Below the pieces are notes generated by a model that was not told the DNA's origin, searched no databases, and saw nothing but the letters and a program-made list of their open reading frames with translations. Shown here piece after piece: positions 8,118 to 16,004 of a stretch of DNA of 38,122 nucleotides. The stretch comes from Actinocrinis puniceicyclus (GTDB taxonomy: Bacteria; Actinomycetota; Actinomycetes; Streptomycetales; Catenulisporaceae), in NCBI RefSeq assembly GCF_018283645.1, contig NZ_JAGSXH010000059.1, forward strand, positions 1 to 38,122. Reading direction: 5' to 3'. Made by a program: the position numbers and the translations under genes. Within the stretch, counting starts at the first letter, position 1, and every line of letters starts with the position of its first letter.

Positions 8118-8332
8118 GGGAAGCGCTCCCTCCTGGGCATCGCCCTGCCGGACCGCGCCGAAGGCGCCGAATGCGACAACGATGGCGATGATGATGACGA
8201 CGAGTCGGCGGCATCGCGCGAGCCCGTATTCGGCGCGGGCTCTCGCCCCGAAAGCTGTCGGCAAGTCCTTGAGACGGACACTGCTCTCGATGTCCAGCGC
8301 GCGCAAGGGCTCGGCGCGGCCGCTCGGCCGCG

Positions 8333-8377
8333 CTCACCCGGATGGGCCCACGAGTGGCCCGGGCCCATCCGGGTGAG
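8333..8377. terminator. Perfect 17-bp hairpin, terminator of the secreted-protein gene
   Basis: CTCACCCGGATGGGCCC (8333-8349) pairs perfectly with 8361-8377 around an 11-nt loop. It lies 13 bp past the stop of the minus-strand gene at 8391. There is no T-run, as is common for actinobacterial terminators. The rest of the 8118-8390 gap shows nothing else convincing apart from the promoter space for the small gene at 8117. Confidence 0.75.
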
Positions 8378-8390
8378 TGGCCTCGGGAGG

Positions 8391-9299
8391 TTACCCGGCC
8401 CGGTACTCGTACACCGTCGTGACCACCGCGCACACGCCCGGCTGGACGACCTCGACCCGCAGGATGCCGGCGGCCGGATCGTAATCCAGGCCCTCGGCCT
8501 CGAAGCCGCCGGAGCAGATGCTGTTCGGCTGCGGGATCGGCCCGAGGTCGGTGACGTGGCCGGTGCTGCCGACGCCGGTCAGCGCCTGCGGCAGGTCCAC
8601 CTCAAGCAGCGGCTTGGCGTCGGGGAACAGCGAGCGGCTGGTGTCGTCCGAGGAGCAGATCAGCTTCGTCGCGGTGACGAAGTCGCAGCCCTGAACGTCG
8701 GCGACCTGATGGTCGAGCTGGATGTACCCGGACAGTGCGAGGCTGCCGCCGGTCGCCGAGGTCTGCGGGTTGAGGATCGGCGTCGGGTAGACCTGCAGGT
8801 GCGACATGGTGTCCCACTCGCCTGCGACCATCCACCGGGTGTCCGGGGAGACGGTGACGAAGGAGTTGTTGTACTCCTCGCCCGGCAGCAGGTCGTGCGT
8901 GTATTCGTAGGTTGATCCGGAGGGCGTCGTCACCCGGAACATCTTCGAGGTCGGGGACGACGCACCGCTCTGGTAGGCGTCGAAGACGTAGCCGTTCGCC
9001 GAATCCGGGTCGCCGACGTGGCTCCACCCCTCGATCAGCACACTGAGAGGGATCGACGCGTCGCCGCGGTAGAGCTGGTAGGGCGAGCCTGCGCGCGGAT
9101 CGACGGTGGCCGGCCCTTGGGCCGCGGTCAGGCTGCTCTCCAGGTAATGGCCGGTCTGGGTCCAGCCGGATATCCCCGTAGCGGCCCGGGCCGGGGCGGC
9201 GGTCGCGGCCAGGCTCACGACCGCCGCACCGGTCGCGATCAGGCAGGCGGTGGCGCGCAGCGACCCGCGCGGGCGGCGAGGCTGAATACGTGTACGCAT
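8391..9299 (-). CDS. Secreted protein of unknown function
   Basis: A 302-residue protein with an N-terminal signal peptide: an Arg-rich start, a hydrophobic core at about 17-33, and a likely cleavage after APARA near residue 39. The mature part is rich in Ser, Thr, Gly, Asp and aromatic residues in short beta-strand-like stretches (GWTQTGHYLESS, SFVTVSPDTRWMVAGEWD, GGFEAEGLDYDPAAGILRV). This suggests a beta-propeller-like exported protein. Three or four Cys (QGCDF, LICSS, SICSG, PGVCA) could form disulfides. I recognise no catalytic motif. The start ATG 9299 follows GAGGA very closely. It lies 21 bp downstream of the epimerase stop on the same strand and may be co-transcribed with it. Confidence 0.75.
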   Translation of the reverse strand: MRTRIQPRRPRGSLRATACLIATGAAVVSLAATAAPARAATGISGWTQTGHYLESSLTAAQGPATVDPRAGSPYQLYRGDASIPLSVLIEGWSHVGDPDSANGYVFDAYQSGASSPTSKMFRVTTPSGSTYEYTHDLLPGEEYNNSFVTVSPDTRWMVAGEWDTMSHLQVYPTPILNPQTSATGGSLALSGYIQLDHQVADVQGCDFVTATKLICSSDDTSRSLFPDAKPLLEVDLPQALTGVGSTGHVTDLGPIPQPNSICSGGFEAEGLDYDPAAGILRVEVVQPGVCAVVTTVYEYRAG

Positions 9300-9320
9300 G
9301 TCCTCAGCATCGTGCGCGCC

Positions 9321-10373
9321 TCACGCCGGGACAACGAACTGAGCGAGACCATCGGCGAAACTCACCGCGGGCTGCCAGCCCAGTTCCTCGCGCAGCCGCC
9401 GGTTGGAGGCGGTCACGTGCCGCACGTCGCCGAGCCGGTACTGCCCGGTGACCACCGGTTCCGGTCCGCCCAGCGCGGACGCCAGGGCGGCCGCCAGTTC
9501 ACCGACGGTGCGCGGCGTGCCGCTGCCGACGTTGAACGCCCGGCCCGCGCCGGGATCCGCCTTCCCGGTCCATTCGAGCGCTGCGACGTTCGCCGCGGCG
9601 ATGTCGCGTACGTGCACGAAGTCGCGGCGCTGCCCTCCGTCCTCGAAGACGCGCGGCGGGCGTCCGGCCCGCAGCTCGGACCGGAAGATCGCCGCGACGC
9701 CGGCGTACGGCGTGTCGCGCGGCATCCGCGGGCCGTACACGTTGTGGTAGCGCAGCATCGCGACCGCGCCCTCGGTGGCGCGCGCCCACGAGGTGGCCAG
9801 GTACTCCTGTGCCGCCTTGGTCGCGGCGTAGACGTTGCGCGGATCGACTCGCGCGTCCTCGTCGACCATGCCCGGTGTCAGGGGCCTGCCGCAATGCGGG
9901 CAGGGCGGCTCGAATCTCCCGGCCGCGAGGTCCGCCACGACGCGCGGTCCCGGCTCCACGCGGCCGTGCTCGGCGCAGTCGTAGCGGCCCTCGCCGTAAA
10001 CGACCATCGAGGATGCCAACGCGAGCCGCGGCACGTCGGCGCGCGCCATCGCCGCCAGCAAGACGGCCGTGCCCAGGTCGTTGCAGCCCGCGTAGTGCGG
10101 CGCGTCGTCGAGGTCGAGCCCGAGACCTACCATCGCGGCCTGGTGGCACACCGCGTCGACGCCGCGTAGCGCCCGGCCGAGCGCGTCGGGGTCGCGCACG
10201 TCGGCCTGGACGAACTCCACGTCGGCCGGGATCCGGTCGCGCGAACGCTCCGGCTCCGGATGCACGGCCGGCAGCAGCGCGTCATAAGCCAACGCGTCGT
10301 GCCCGGCGTCCAACAGCGATTCGACCACGTGCGATCCGATGAACCCGGCAGCGCCGGTGACCAGTACCCTCAT
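9321..10373 (-). CDS. NAD-dependent nucleotide-sugar epimerase/dehydratase (extended SDR)
   Basis: A 350-residue extended SDR enzyme acting on a nucleotide-activated sugar. GAAGFIGS at residues 7-14 binds NAD; ADVRDP, the Ser in LASSMVVYGEG and YAATK (Tyr182, Lys186) form the active site. RYHNVYGPRMP and the C-terminal FNVGSGTPRTVGEL are typical. Between the Ser and Tyr active-site residues is an insertion with CAEHG, then CPHCGRPL, suggestive of a zinc-binding knuckle. I recall this insert in actinobacterial enzymes annotated near dTDP-rhamnose 4-epimerases, but the substrate cannot be fixed from sequence. Start ATG 10373 precedes the first Rossmann strand. It may serve the same glycan pathway as the glycosyltransferases at 879-4927. 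Confidence 0.88.
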   Translation of the reverse strand: MRVLVTGAAGFIGSHVVESLLDAGHDALAYDALLPAVHPEPERSRDRIPADVEFVQADVRDPDALGRALRGVDAVCHQAAMVGLGLDLDDAPHYAGCNDLGTAVLLAAMARADVPRLALASSMVVYGEGRYDCAEHGRVEPGPRVVADLAAGRFEPPCPHCGRPLTPGMVDEDARVDPRNVYAATKAAQEYLATSWARATEGAVAMLRYHNVYGPRMPRDTPYAGVAAIFRSELRAGRPPRVFEDGGQRRDFVHVRDIAAANVAALEWTGKADPGAGRAFNVGSGTPRTVGELAAALASALGGPEPVVTGQYRLGDVRHVTASNRRLREELGWQPAVSFADGLAQFVVPA

Positions 10374-10445
10374 GCCGCCACGCTAGGCGCAGGCCGACCG
10401 CCCGGGCAGCCTGCGCGCCCGGGCGTCACGGCTTCGTAAGGAACA

Positions 10446-10471
10446 CGACACGCCGTCGGCTCGGCGTGTCG
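10446..10471. promoter_or_regulatory. 10-bp perfect hairpin/inverted repeat upstream of the ROK gene
   Basis: CGACACGCCG (10446-10455), a 6-nt loop and CGGCGTGTCG (10462-10471) form a perfect inverted repeat in the 223-bp divergent gap between the epimerase and the ROK regulator. As no gene ends here, it is more likely an operator or a 5'-UTR structure than a terminator. No clear -35/-10 pair was found in the gap. Confidence 0.45.
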
Positions 10472-10596
10472 AAGGGTGTGTGCGGGAGTTTCTGCCGGTA
10501 ACAGCGATAGAGGTGCGTCAACCGGGTTAAGCTCTCAGCATTCGTACTGCTGGGAAGCCAGTCCGTAAGCGCGGTCGACAAGGGGGCGAACAGTTG

Positions 10597-11787
10597 GTGA
10601 AGCGCACGTCGCGGGACATTCGCAGGGGCAACCGCAACGAGCTGCTGCGCTACGTGATCGCGCGCTCCCCCGTGTCCAGACAGGAGTTGGCCGCGGCCAC
10701 CGGCCTGAGCCTGGCCACGGTCGCGAACCTGGTCGGCGAACTGCTGGAGCGCGGCGTGCTGGTCGAGGTCGGTTTCGAGGACTCGGACGGCGGGCGGCCG
10801 CGCGGCCTGGTGGCGATGCGGGCCGACGGCGGGGCGCTGATCGGGGTGGATGTGGCCGAGACGTACATTCACGTGGAACTGTTCGACCTTGCGCTGCGCC
10901 TGCTGGCCCGCGCCGAGGAGCCGCTCTCCGAGAGCGAGAACCGGCCCGAGCAGGTGGTGGGGCACATCACCTCCGGGGTGCGCGCGGTGCTGGACCAGGC
11001 CGGAGTGGACATCCGGCTGGTGCTCGGCGCCGGGGTCAGCATGCCGGGGCAGGTCGAGCGGGAAGGCGGGCTTTCCGTCTTCGCGCCCAACTGGAACTGG
11101 CGCGACGTGCCGCTGCGCGACCTGCTGGCCGGCGCGCTGGACTTCCCGGTGTACCTGGACAACCCGCTGATGGCCTGCACGGTCGCGGAGTTGTGGTTCG
11201 GCGCGGCGCGCGGCTGCGACGACGTGATCGTGGTGAACCTCGGCACCGGGGTCGGCGCGGGTATCGCGGTGGGCGGTTCGCTCTACCGGGGCTTCTCGAA
11301 CACGGCGGGGGAGTGGGGGCACACCACGCTGGTCCTCGACGGACGGGTGTGCCACTGCGGCGCGATGGGCTGCGTCGAGGCGTACGTCGGAGCGCCCGGC
11401 ATTCTCAACACCCTGCGTGAGGTCGACCCGGACAGCGCGATCCTGCAGCTGGATCAGGCCACTGCGATCGGCGCGCTGGCCGACGCGCTGGCGAAGGAGG
11501 ACGCGGCCGCGCTCGAGACGGTCAAGCGCACCGCGCGCTACCTTGGTGTGGCCGTCGGCAACCTGGTGAACCTGCTCAACCCGCAGGTGATCGTGCTCAG
11601 CAGCTGGGTGGCCGCCCGGCTCGGCACCGCGCTGCTGTCGGGTATGCGCGAAGCAGTGGCCGAGCATGCGCTGCCGCGGCCGCTGGAGCACACCCGCATA
11701 ATGCTGTGCCCGATCGCGACCAACGCGGTGAGTCTGGGTGCTGCGACGTTCGCGCTGGAAGGGGCGCTGGCCCCGGGCAAGGCGTAG
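10597..11787 (+). CDS. ROK-family transcriptional regulator
   Basis: A 396-residue protein with an N-terminal winged helix-turn-helix (about 14-60; SRQELAAATGLSLATVANLVGELLERG) and a ROK sugar-kinase-like body. The ATP loop VNLGTGVGAGIAVGG and the zinc motif with His near 242 and Cys near 252, 254 and 259 (CHCGAMGCVE) are intact. The usual kinase motif around the catalytic Asp (ENDANA-like) is here LDNPLMA, with Pro in place of the Asp, so phosphorylation of sugar is unlikely and it probably acts as a sugar-responsive repressor. GTG 10597 is preferred over TTG 10594; AGGGGG lies 10 nt upstream. The ORF stops at TAG 11785, and the same frame continues as a lectin module. Confidence 0.9.
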   Translation: MKRTSRDIRRGNRNELLRYVIARSPVSRQELAAATGLSLATVANLVGELLERGVLVEVGFEDSDGGRPRGLVAMRADGGALIGVDVAETYIHVELFDLALRLLARAEEPLSESENRPEQVVGHITSGVRAVLDQAGVDIRLVLGAGVSMPGQVEREGGLSVFAPNWNWRDVPLRDLLAGALDFPVYLDNPLMACTVAELWFGAARGCDDVIVVNLGTGVGAGIAVGGSLYRGFSNTAGEWGHTTLVLDGRVCHCGAMGCVEAYVGAPGILNTLREVDPDSAILQLDQATAIGALADALAKEDAAALETVKRTARYLGVAVGNLVNLLNPQVIVLSSWVAARLGTALLSGMREAVAEHALPRPLEHTRIMLCPIATNAVSLGAATFALEGALAPGKA

Positions 11788-12084
11788 GCCGCGGCCGGCG
11801 CTGACGGCGGCGGTGCTGCTCCCGGCCCAGGCACGGAGCTCGGCTCCGAGTGCCTCGACGCCTACCAGCAGGGCAGGACCGCAGGTACGATCGTGGACAT
11901 ATACACGTGCAACGGCGGCGGCGACCAGCGCTGGGAGCTGCATCCGGACGGTTCGATGACGAACAGCGAATCCGGGCTCTGCCTTGACGTCGTCGGTCAG
12001 AAGACGGCGTCCGGATCCCCGGTGGACCTGTGGACACTGTGGACCCGCAACGGAGGGGGCAACCAGCTGTGGTCGCGAGGATGA
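11788..12084 (+). pseudogene. Ricin-type beta-trefoil lectin remnant, in frame after the ROK stop
   Basis: This stretch has no good start of its own (a late ATG at 11893 lies inside the domain) and encodes about two subdomains of a ricin B/CBM13 lectin: SECLDAYQQGRTAGTIVDIY, TCNGGGDQRWELHPDGS, SGLCLDVVGQ, and NGGGNQLW, with the family's QxW-type motifs. It directly follows the ROK TAG in the same frame through a Gly/Ala/Pro linker. Signs of decay are a duplication of CTGTGGAC (around 12027-12044) that gives LWTLWT, and CGC (Arg) where the family has Cys. A full lectin domain has three subdomains. No signal peptide is present. It is best explained as a leftover of an exported glycosidase gene; readthrough of the TAG is an alternative. 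Confidence 0.7.
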
Positions 12085-12091
12085 GCGCCTA

Positions 12092-14287
12092 GTGGCGCGG
12101 TCCGGGGAGGCGCGCGGCGCCGCTGCCGCGGGCTCGGCGGGTACTGCGGGCACGGCAGGCACGGCAGGCACTGCGGCGAACGACGCGCGCCGCGCGGCCA
12201 CGCCCCCGGACCGCACCTGCCCGCCCGCGATCGGCTGGACCCGCGCCGACTGGGAGAGGCTGGCCGACCGCGCCCTGGCCGCCGTTCGCCCCTACGCCAC
12301 CCCGGACCACGCGCTGATCCACCTGCCCGGACCGGAGAGCCGGGCCGGGCGTCGCGGCGACGGGCTGCAAGCCTTCGCCCGCACCTTCCTGCTGGCCGGT
12401 TTCCGCCTCGCCCGAGGGGGCGAGCGGGATCCGGACGGCCTCGCCGAGTGGTACGCGGCCGGGCTCGCGTCGGGCACGGACCCCGACTCGGCGCAGCGCT
12501 GGCCCGAACTCGAGCGCTGCGCGCGAGCGAGGGTCGAATGCGCCCTGATGGCGATCGCCCTGCACGAGTGCCGGCCGTGGATCTGGGACCGGCTCGGCGA
12601 GCGCGCCCGCGGCAACCTGGTGCGCTGGATGAGCGGGGCGCTGGGAACCGAGTCCCCGGAAGACAACAGGACCTGGTCGCGCGCCGTGACGCAGGCGTTC
12701 CTGCGCTCGGTCGGCGGCCCTTGGCGGCGGGAGGACATCGAGCACGCTCTCGCGCGGACCGAGGAGTGGTACGTCGGCGACGGCTGGTACTCGGACGGCG
12801 AGAGCGCGCCCGGGGAACCGCGGTGCGTCGACTACTACACCGGCTGGGCCATGCACTTCTATCCGCTGTGGTACTGCCGCATCTCGGGCGATGCGGCCGA
12901 GCCCGGCCTGCTGGAGCGCTACCGGGAGCGCCTGCGCCGCTACCTGCTCGACGCCCAGCACCTGATCGGCGCCGGCGCCGGCCCGGGCGGTCGCGGCCCG
13001 GTCGGCGGCGTCGGCAGACCCCTGATCCACGGCCGGTCGCTGAGCTACCGTTTCGCGATGCTCGCGCCGTTCTGGGCGGGAGTGCTTTTCGACGCGACCC
13101 CGCTGACCCCCGGCCGTACCCGCCGGCTGACCAGTTCGGTGGCGAACCACTTCGCCGCGTCGGGCTGCTTCGACGAGTCCGGACTGCTGCCGGTCGGCTG
13201 GCACCGCGCCTTCGAGCCGCTGCGCGAGCAGGACTCGGGCGGCGGTGCGCCGTACTGGGCGGGCAAGGGCTTCGCAGGTCTCGTACTCCCTGCCGAGCAT
13301 CCGGTGTGGACGGCGGCGGAGGAGGCGCTGCCGATCGAGAGGCACGACATCTCCTTCGCGCTGCCCAAGCTCGGCTGGACCGTGTCGGGGACGAAGCAAG
13401 ACGGGATCGTGCGCGTTGCCCAGCACGGCGCCGACCACGCGGCCGGCGGCCGGTTCGGTGTCGACGTGCCCGGATGCGGCCGACACGCCTACGCCACCCA
13501 TGTCGCGCCGGAGTACGGCAGCCTCGAACCGGTGGACTCACACATCGGCCTGGTCACCGCGGACGGCCGGATCTCGCACCGCTCCCCGGCGCTGACCGTG
13601 GCCGTCGGCGTCGGCCGGGCGCTTTCGCGGCACCGTGCGCACTGGTGGCGCGACCGGCGGCCGATCCCGAACGACCCGCGCCAGCAGCACGCCGACCACC
13701 TTTTCGAGGCCGGTCCGTGGCTGACCACCGCCTCGCTGCTGCACGGCCCGTGGGAGGTGCGCCTGGCCCGGGCCGAACCGGCAACCGCGTCGCGTGCCGA
13801 TCCGGGCTCTGCCGGTCTCGGCGACCAGTGGCCGACCGCGGACGGGCCGTTCAAGCTGCGGTTCGGCGGCTGGGCGCTGGGCTTGGACGCGATCGCGCGG
13901 CCGCATGTCGCCGGCCCGGTCGCGTGGGCGGTGCGCCCGGACGGCCTGGGCACCACGGTCGCCGGGCTGCGCGGCGACCTGTTCAGCGGCTGCCTGATAT
14001 CTCAGGGCACGAATCCGCTTGGCAGGTACAGTGCGATTCCGCAGGCGGAGACGGTGCGGCCGATCGAGTACGGACGCATCTATGCGGTGCTGGTCGTGCT
14101 TTCCGGGACGCTCGCCGGGCCGCGGGCGGCCCACGGTTTCTCGCTTGAGGTGCACGGGGAGGACCGCGCCGTGGCACACGGGCCCGACGCGGCACACGGG
14201 CCCGAAGCGGACGAAGTATCAGATGGCGTGCGTGTCATTGTGCAATGGCCTGACGGCCATAGGGACGAACTGCCGTTCCCCACCTGA
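12092..14287 (+). CDS. DUF2264 family protein
   Basis: A 731-residue protein of the DUF2264 family, found near carbohydrate-degradation genes and thought to resemble (alpha/alpha)6-barrel polysaccharide lyases and hydrolases; its reaction is not established. After a low-complexity start (SAGTAGTAGTAGTAA, from 9-bp repeats) the helical domain covers about 45-390 with WSRAVTQAFLRSVGG, YYTGWAMHFYPLWYCR and HGRSLSYRFAMLAPFWAG. A beta-rich C-terminal half follows. No signal peptide is seen, so it is presumably cytoplasmic. GTG 12092 is chosen because upstream codons in this frame overlap the lectin remnant; GAGG lies 11 nt before it. The ROK gene just upstream is a likely regulator, implying sugar control. 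Confidence 0.83.
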   Translation: MARSGEARGAAAAGSAGTAGTAGTAGTAANDARRAATPPDRTCPPAIGWTRADWERLADRALAAVRPYATPDHALIHLPGPESRAGRRGDGLQAFARTFLLAGFRLARGGERDPDGLAEWYAAGLASGTDPDSAQRWPELERCARARVECALMAIALHECRPWIWDRLGERARGNLVRWMSGALGTESPEDNRTWSRAVTQAFLRSVGGPWRREDIEHALARTEEWYVGDGWYSDGESAPGEPRCVDYYTGWAMHFYPLWYCRISGDAAEPGLLERYRERLRRYLLDAQHLIGAGAGPGGRGPVGGVGRPLIHGRSLSYRFAMLAPFWAGVLFDATPLTPGRTRRLTSSVANHFAASGCFDESGLLPVGWHRAFEPLREQDSGGGAPYWAGKGFAGLVLPAEHPVWTAAEEALPIERHDISFALPKLGWTVSGTKQDGIVRVAQHGADHAAGGRFGVDVPGCGRHAYATHVAPEYGSLEPVDSHIGLVTADGRISHRSPALTVAVGVGRALSRHRAHWWRDRRPIPNDPRQQHADHLFEAGPWLTTASLLHGPWEVRLARAEPATASRADPGSAGLGDQWPTADGPFKLRFGGWALGLDAIARPHVAGPVAWAVRPDGLGTTVAGLRGDLFSGCLISQGTNPLGRYSAIPQAETVRPIEYGRIYAVLVVLSGTLAGPRAAHGFSLEVHGEDRAVAHGPDAAHGPEADEVSDGVRVIVQWPDGHRDELPFPT

Positions 14288-14289
14288 GC

Positions 14290-14339
14290 GCATCGTTGCC
14301 GCACCTGACCACGGCGCGCACCAGGTGCGCGGGCGATGC
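14290..14339. terminator. Nested hairpin between convergent genes
   Basis: CGCGCACC-A-GGTGCGCG (14315-14331) is a near-perfect palindrome, framed by GCATCG (14290-14295) and CGATGC (14334-14339), which can pair as an outer stem. It fills the 55-bp gap between the DUF2264 gene and the convergent F420/PPOX gene and probably ends both transcripts. Confidence 0.6.
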
Positions 14340-14342
14340 CGC

Positions 14343-14771
14343 TTACCGCACGCGTGTGATCCGGATGCGCATCGCGACCGGATACTTTGACGCGAAGTCG
14401 TCCGCTTGGCCGAATGCCCGCGCTGCGTGCTCGGCGTACTTCTGCATGTAAGGCTCGTGCTCGCTCGCGAGCGGGAAGCCGTCCAGCAGTTCCGCGGTAC
14501 CGGTAAGCACCACGATGTCCCCGCCGCTGCCGTTCCCGTCGAAGTTCAGCGACACCCGCGGGCGCTCCTTGACGTGCGCGATCCGGTTCGCGCCGGTCCG
14601 GTTGTAGACGAGGATCGTGTCCTCGCCCTCCCACAGGAACCAGACCGGGTTGGGCTGCGGTGTACCGTCCGCGCCGACCGTGGTGAGCCAGAGCACGACC
14701 TCCTCGGCAAGCCGTTCGCGCACGCGCCTGCCGAATGTCGTCGAGGAGTCGGGGAGCACGTCGTTCGTCAT
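14343..14771 (-). CDS. PPOX-class F420-dependent oxidoreductase-like protein (TIGR03667-like)
   Basis: A 142-residue split beta-barrel flavin/F420-binding protein. The N-terminal helix is followed by EEVVLWLTTVGADGTPQPNPVWFLWEGEDTILVY, then RIAHVKERPRVSLNFDGNGSGGDIVVLTGTAEL, the typical PPOX core. The C-terminus (YPVAMRIRITRVR) closes the barrel. It matches the actinobacterial TIGR03667 group that binds deazaflavin F420. The physiological substrate is unknown. Start ATG 14771 gives the family's usual length. The gene diverges from the ABC exporter across 111 bp. Confidence 0.9.
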   Translation of the reverse strand: MTNDVLPDSSTTFGRRVRERLAEEVVLWLTTVGADGTPQPNPVWFLWEGEDTILVYNRTGANRIAHVKERPRVSLNFDGNGSGGDIVVLTGTAELLDGFPLASEHEPYMQKYAEHAARAFGQADDFASKYPVAMRIRITRVR

Positions 14772-14882
14772 GGACGGCAGCCTATGACGCCGGCCGCGGG
14801 ACGGCCCGGCGACTGGCTGGAACGCGCTTGTCGGTGAGGTGCCGTAGCTTGTCTTCACCACACCCGATCCAGGAGGCTTCCG

Positions 14883-16004
14883 ATGGCGGACTCGCCAAAC
14901 GCCGCCGCGCCCGCGCTCGACGCGCCCGGCCGTCCGGCCGAGCCGTCGCACGCCGAAGACGCGATGATCGAGGCGCGCGGGCTGGCGAAGACGTTCAAGA
15001 ACAAGCGGGGAAGCGTGGAGGCGGTGCGCGGCCTCGACGTGACCGTGCGGCGCGGGGAGATCGTCGGCTTCCTCGGACCCAACGGCGCGGGCAAGACCAC
15101 CTCGCTGCGGATGCTGACCACCCTGCTCGACCCCACCGGCGGTACCGCGGTGGTGGCCGGGGCGGACCTGCGGCGCGAACCCGCCGAGGTACGCAGGCGG
15201 ATCGGTTACGTGGCGCAGGCCGGCGGCACCGACGGGGCGTGCACGGTCGCCGAGGAACTGATCACCCAGGCGCAGCTCTACCGGCTCGGCGCGGCCGAGG
15301 CGCGCACGCGCTGCGCGACGCTGCTGGCACAGCTGGACCTGGACGGCTTGGAGCAGCGGCTGGTCAAAACCCTGTCCGGGGGTCAGAAGCGGCGGCTGGA
15401 CATCGCGCTGGGTCTCGTGCACGCGCCGCGGCTGGTGTTCCTCGACGAGCCGACCACCGGCCTGGACCCGCAGAGCCGGGCGAACCTGTGGACGCACGTG
15501 CGCAAGCTGCGCGACGAACTGGGCACCACGGTGTTCCTGACGACGCACTATCTGGACGAGGCCGACGCGCTGTGCGACCGGATCCTGATCATCGACTCGG
15601 GGCGCATCGTCGCGGAGGGCACCCCCGAGGAGCTCAAGCACCGCATCTCCGGCGACTTGGTCACGGTCGAGTTGCAGGCGGAACGTGACACCCGATCCGC
15701 TCTGGACGCACTGCGCGAGCTCGACGGCGTGCGCGACGCGGCGCTGCACGCCAAGGCGCTGCGTCTGACCGTCGACTCCGGCGCGCAGCGGCTGATGGGC
15801 ATCATGCGCGCCCTCGACGCGGCGAACGTGCCGATCGCCTCGATCCAGTTGGCGCACCCGACCCTGGACGACGTGTTCCTCACCCTCACCGGACGCTCGC
15901 TGCGCGACGACAGCTCCGGAACCGCCGCGCCGCCGGATCCGACCCTGCAGGCCGGCTCCGACCAGCGCCGAGCCGAGACCGACACGACCGGGAGCGCCCG
16001 ATGA
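14883..16004 (+). CDS. ABC exporter ATP-binding protein, DrrA type
   Basis: The 373-residue protein is an ATPase of the daunorubicin-resistance (DrrA/CcmA) class, powering efflux of a drug or lipid. The Walker A GPNGAGKTT is at 65-73, the signature LSGGQ at 164-168, Walker B LVFLDEP at 184-190 with Glu189, and the switch His at about 222. The C-terminal ~100 residues form the DrrA regulatory region, with DDVFLTLTGRSL near the end. About 28 Ala/Pro-rich residues precede the domain and ~25 polar residues follow it. AGGAGG six nt before ATG 14883 supports the start. The stop overlaps the permease start as ATGA. Confidence 0.93.
   Translation: MADSPNAAAPALDAPGRPAEPSHAEDAMIEARGLAKTFKNKRGSVEAVRGLDVTVRRGEIVGFLGPNGAGKTTSLRMLTTLLDPTGGTAVVAGADLRREPAEVRRRIGYVAQAGGTDGACTVAEELITQAQLYRLGAAEARTRCATLLAQLDLDGLEQRLVKTLSGGQKRRLDIALGLVHAPRLVFLDEPTTGLDPQSRANLWTHVRKLRDELGTTVFLTTHYLDEADALCDRILIIDSGRIVAEGTPEELKHRISGDLVTVELQAERDTRSALDALRELDGVRDAALHAKALRLTVDSGAQRLMGIMRALDAANVPIASIQLAHPTLDDVFLTLTGRSLRDDSSGTAAPPDPTLQAGSDQRRAETDTTGSAR

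Noticed and set aside
8118-8306. Upstream extension of the small gene at 7827, encoding a hydrophobic VVIIIAIVVAFGAFG stretch
   Set aside because: The conserved-looking protein begins at ATG 8117 after a good ribosome site; the extension comes from GAT/GAC-rich repeats and has no ribosome site.
10426-12216. A 596-residue minus-strand open frame across the ROK gene
   Set aside because: It is the antisense of a well-supported ROK gene, with Arg/Pro/His/Gln-rich composition typical of shadow frames in GC-rich DNA.
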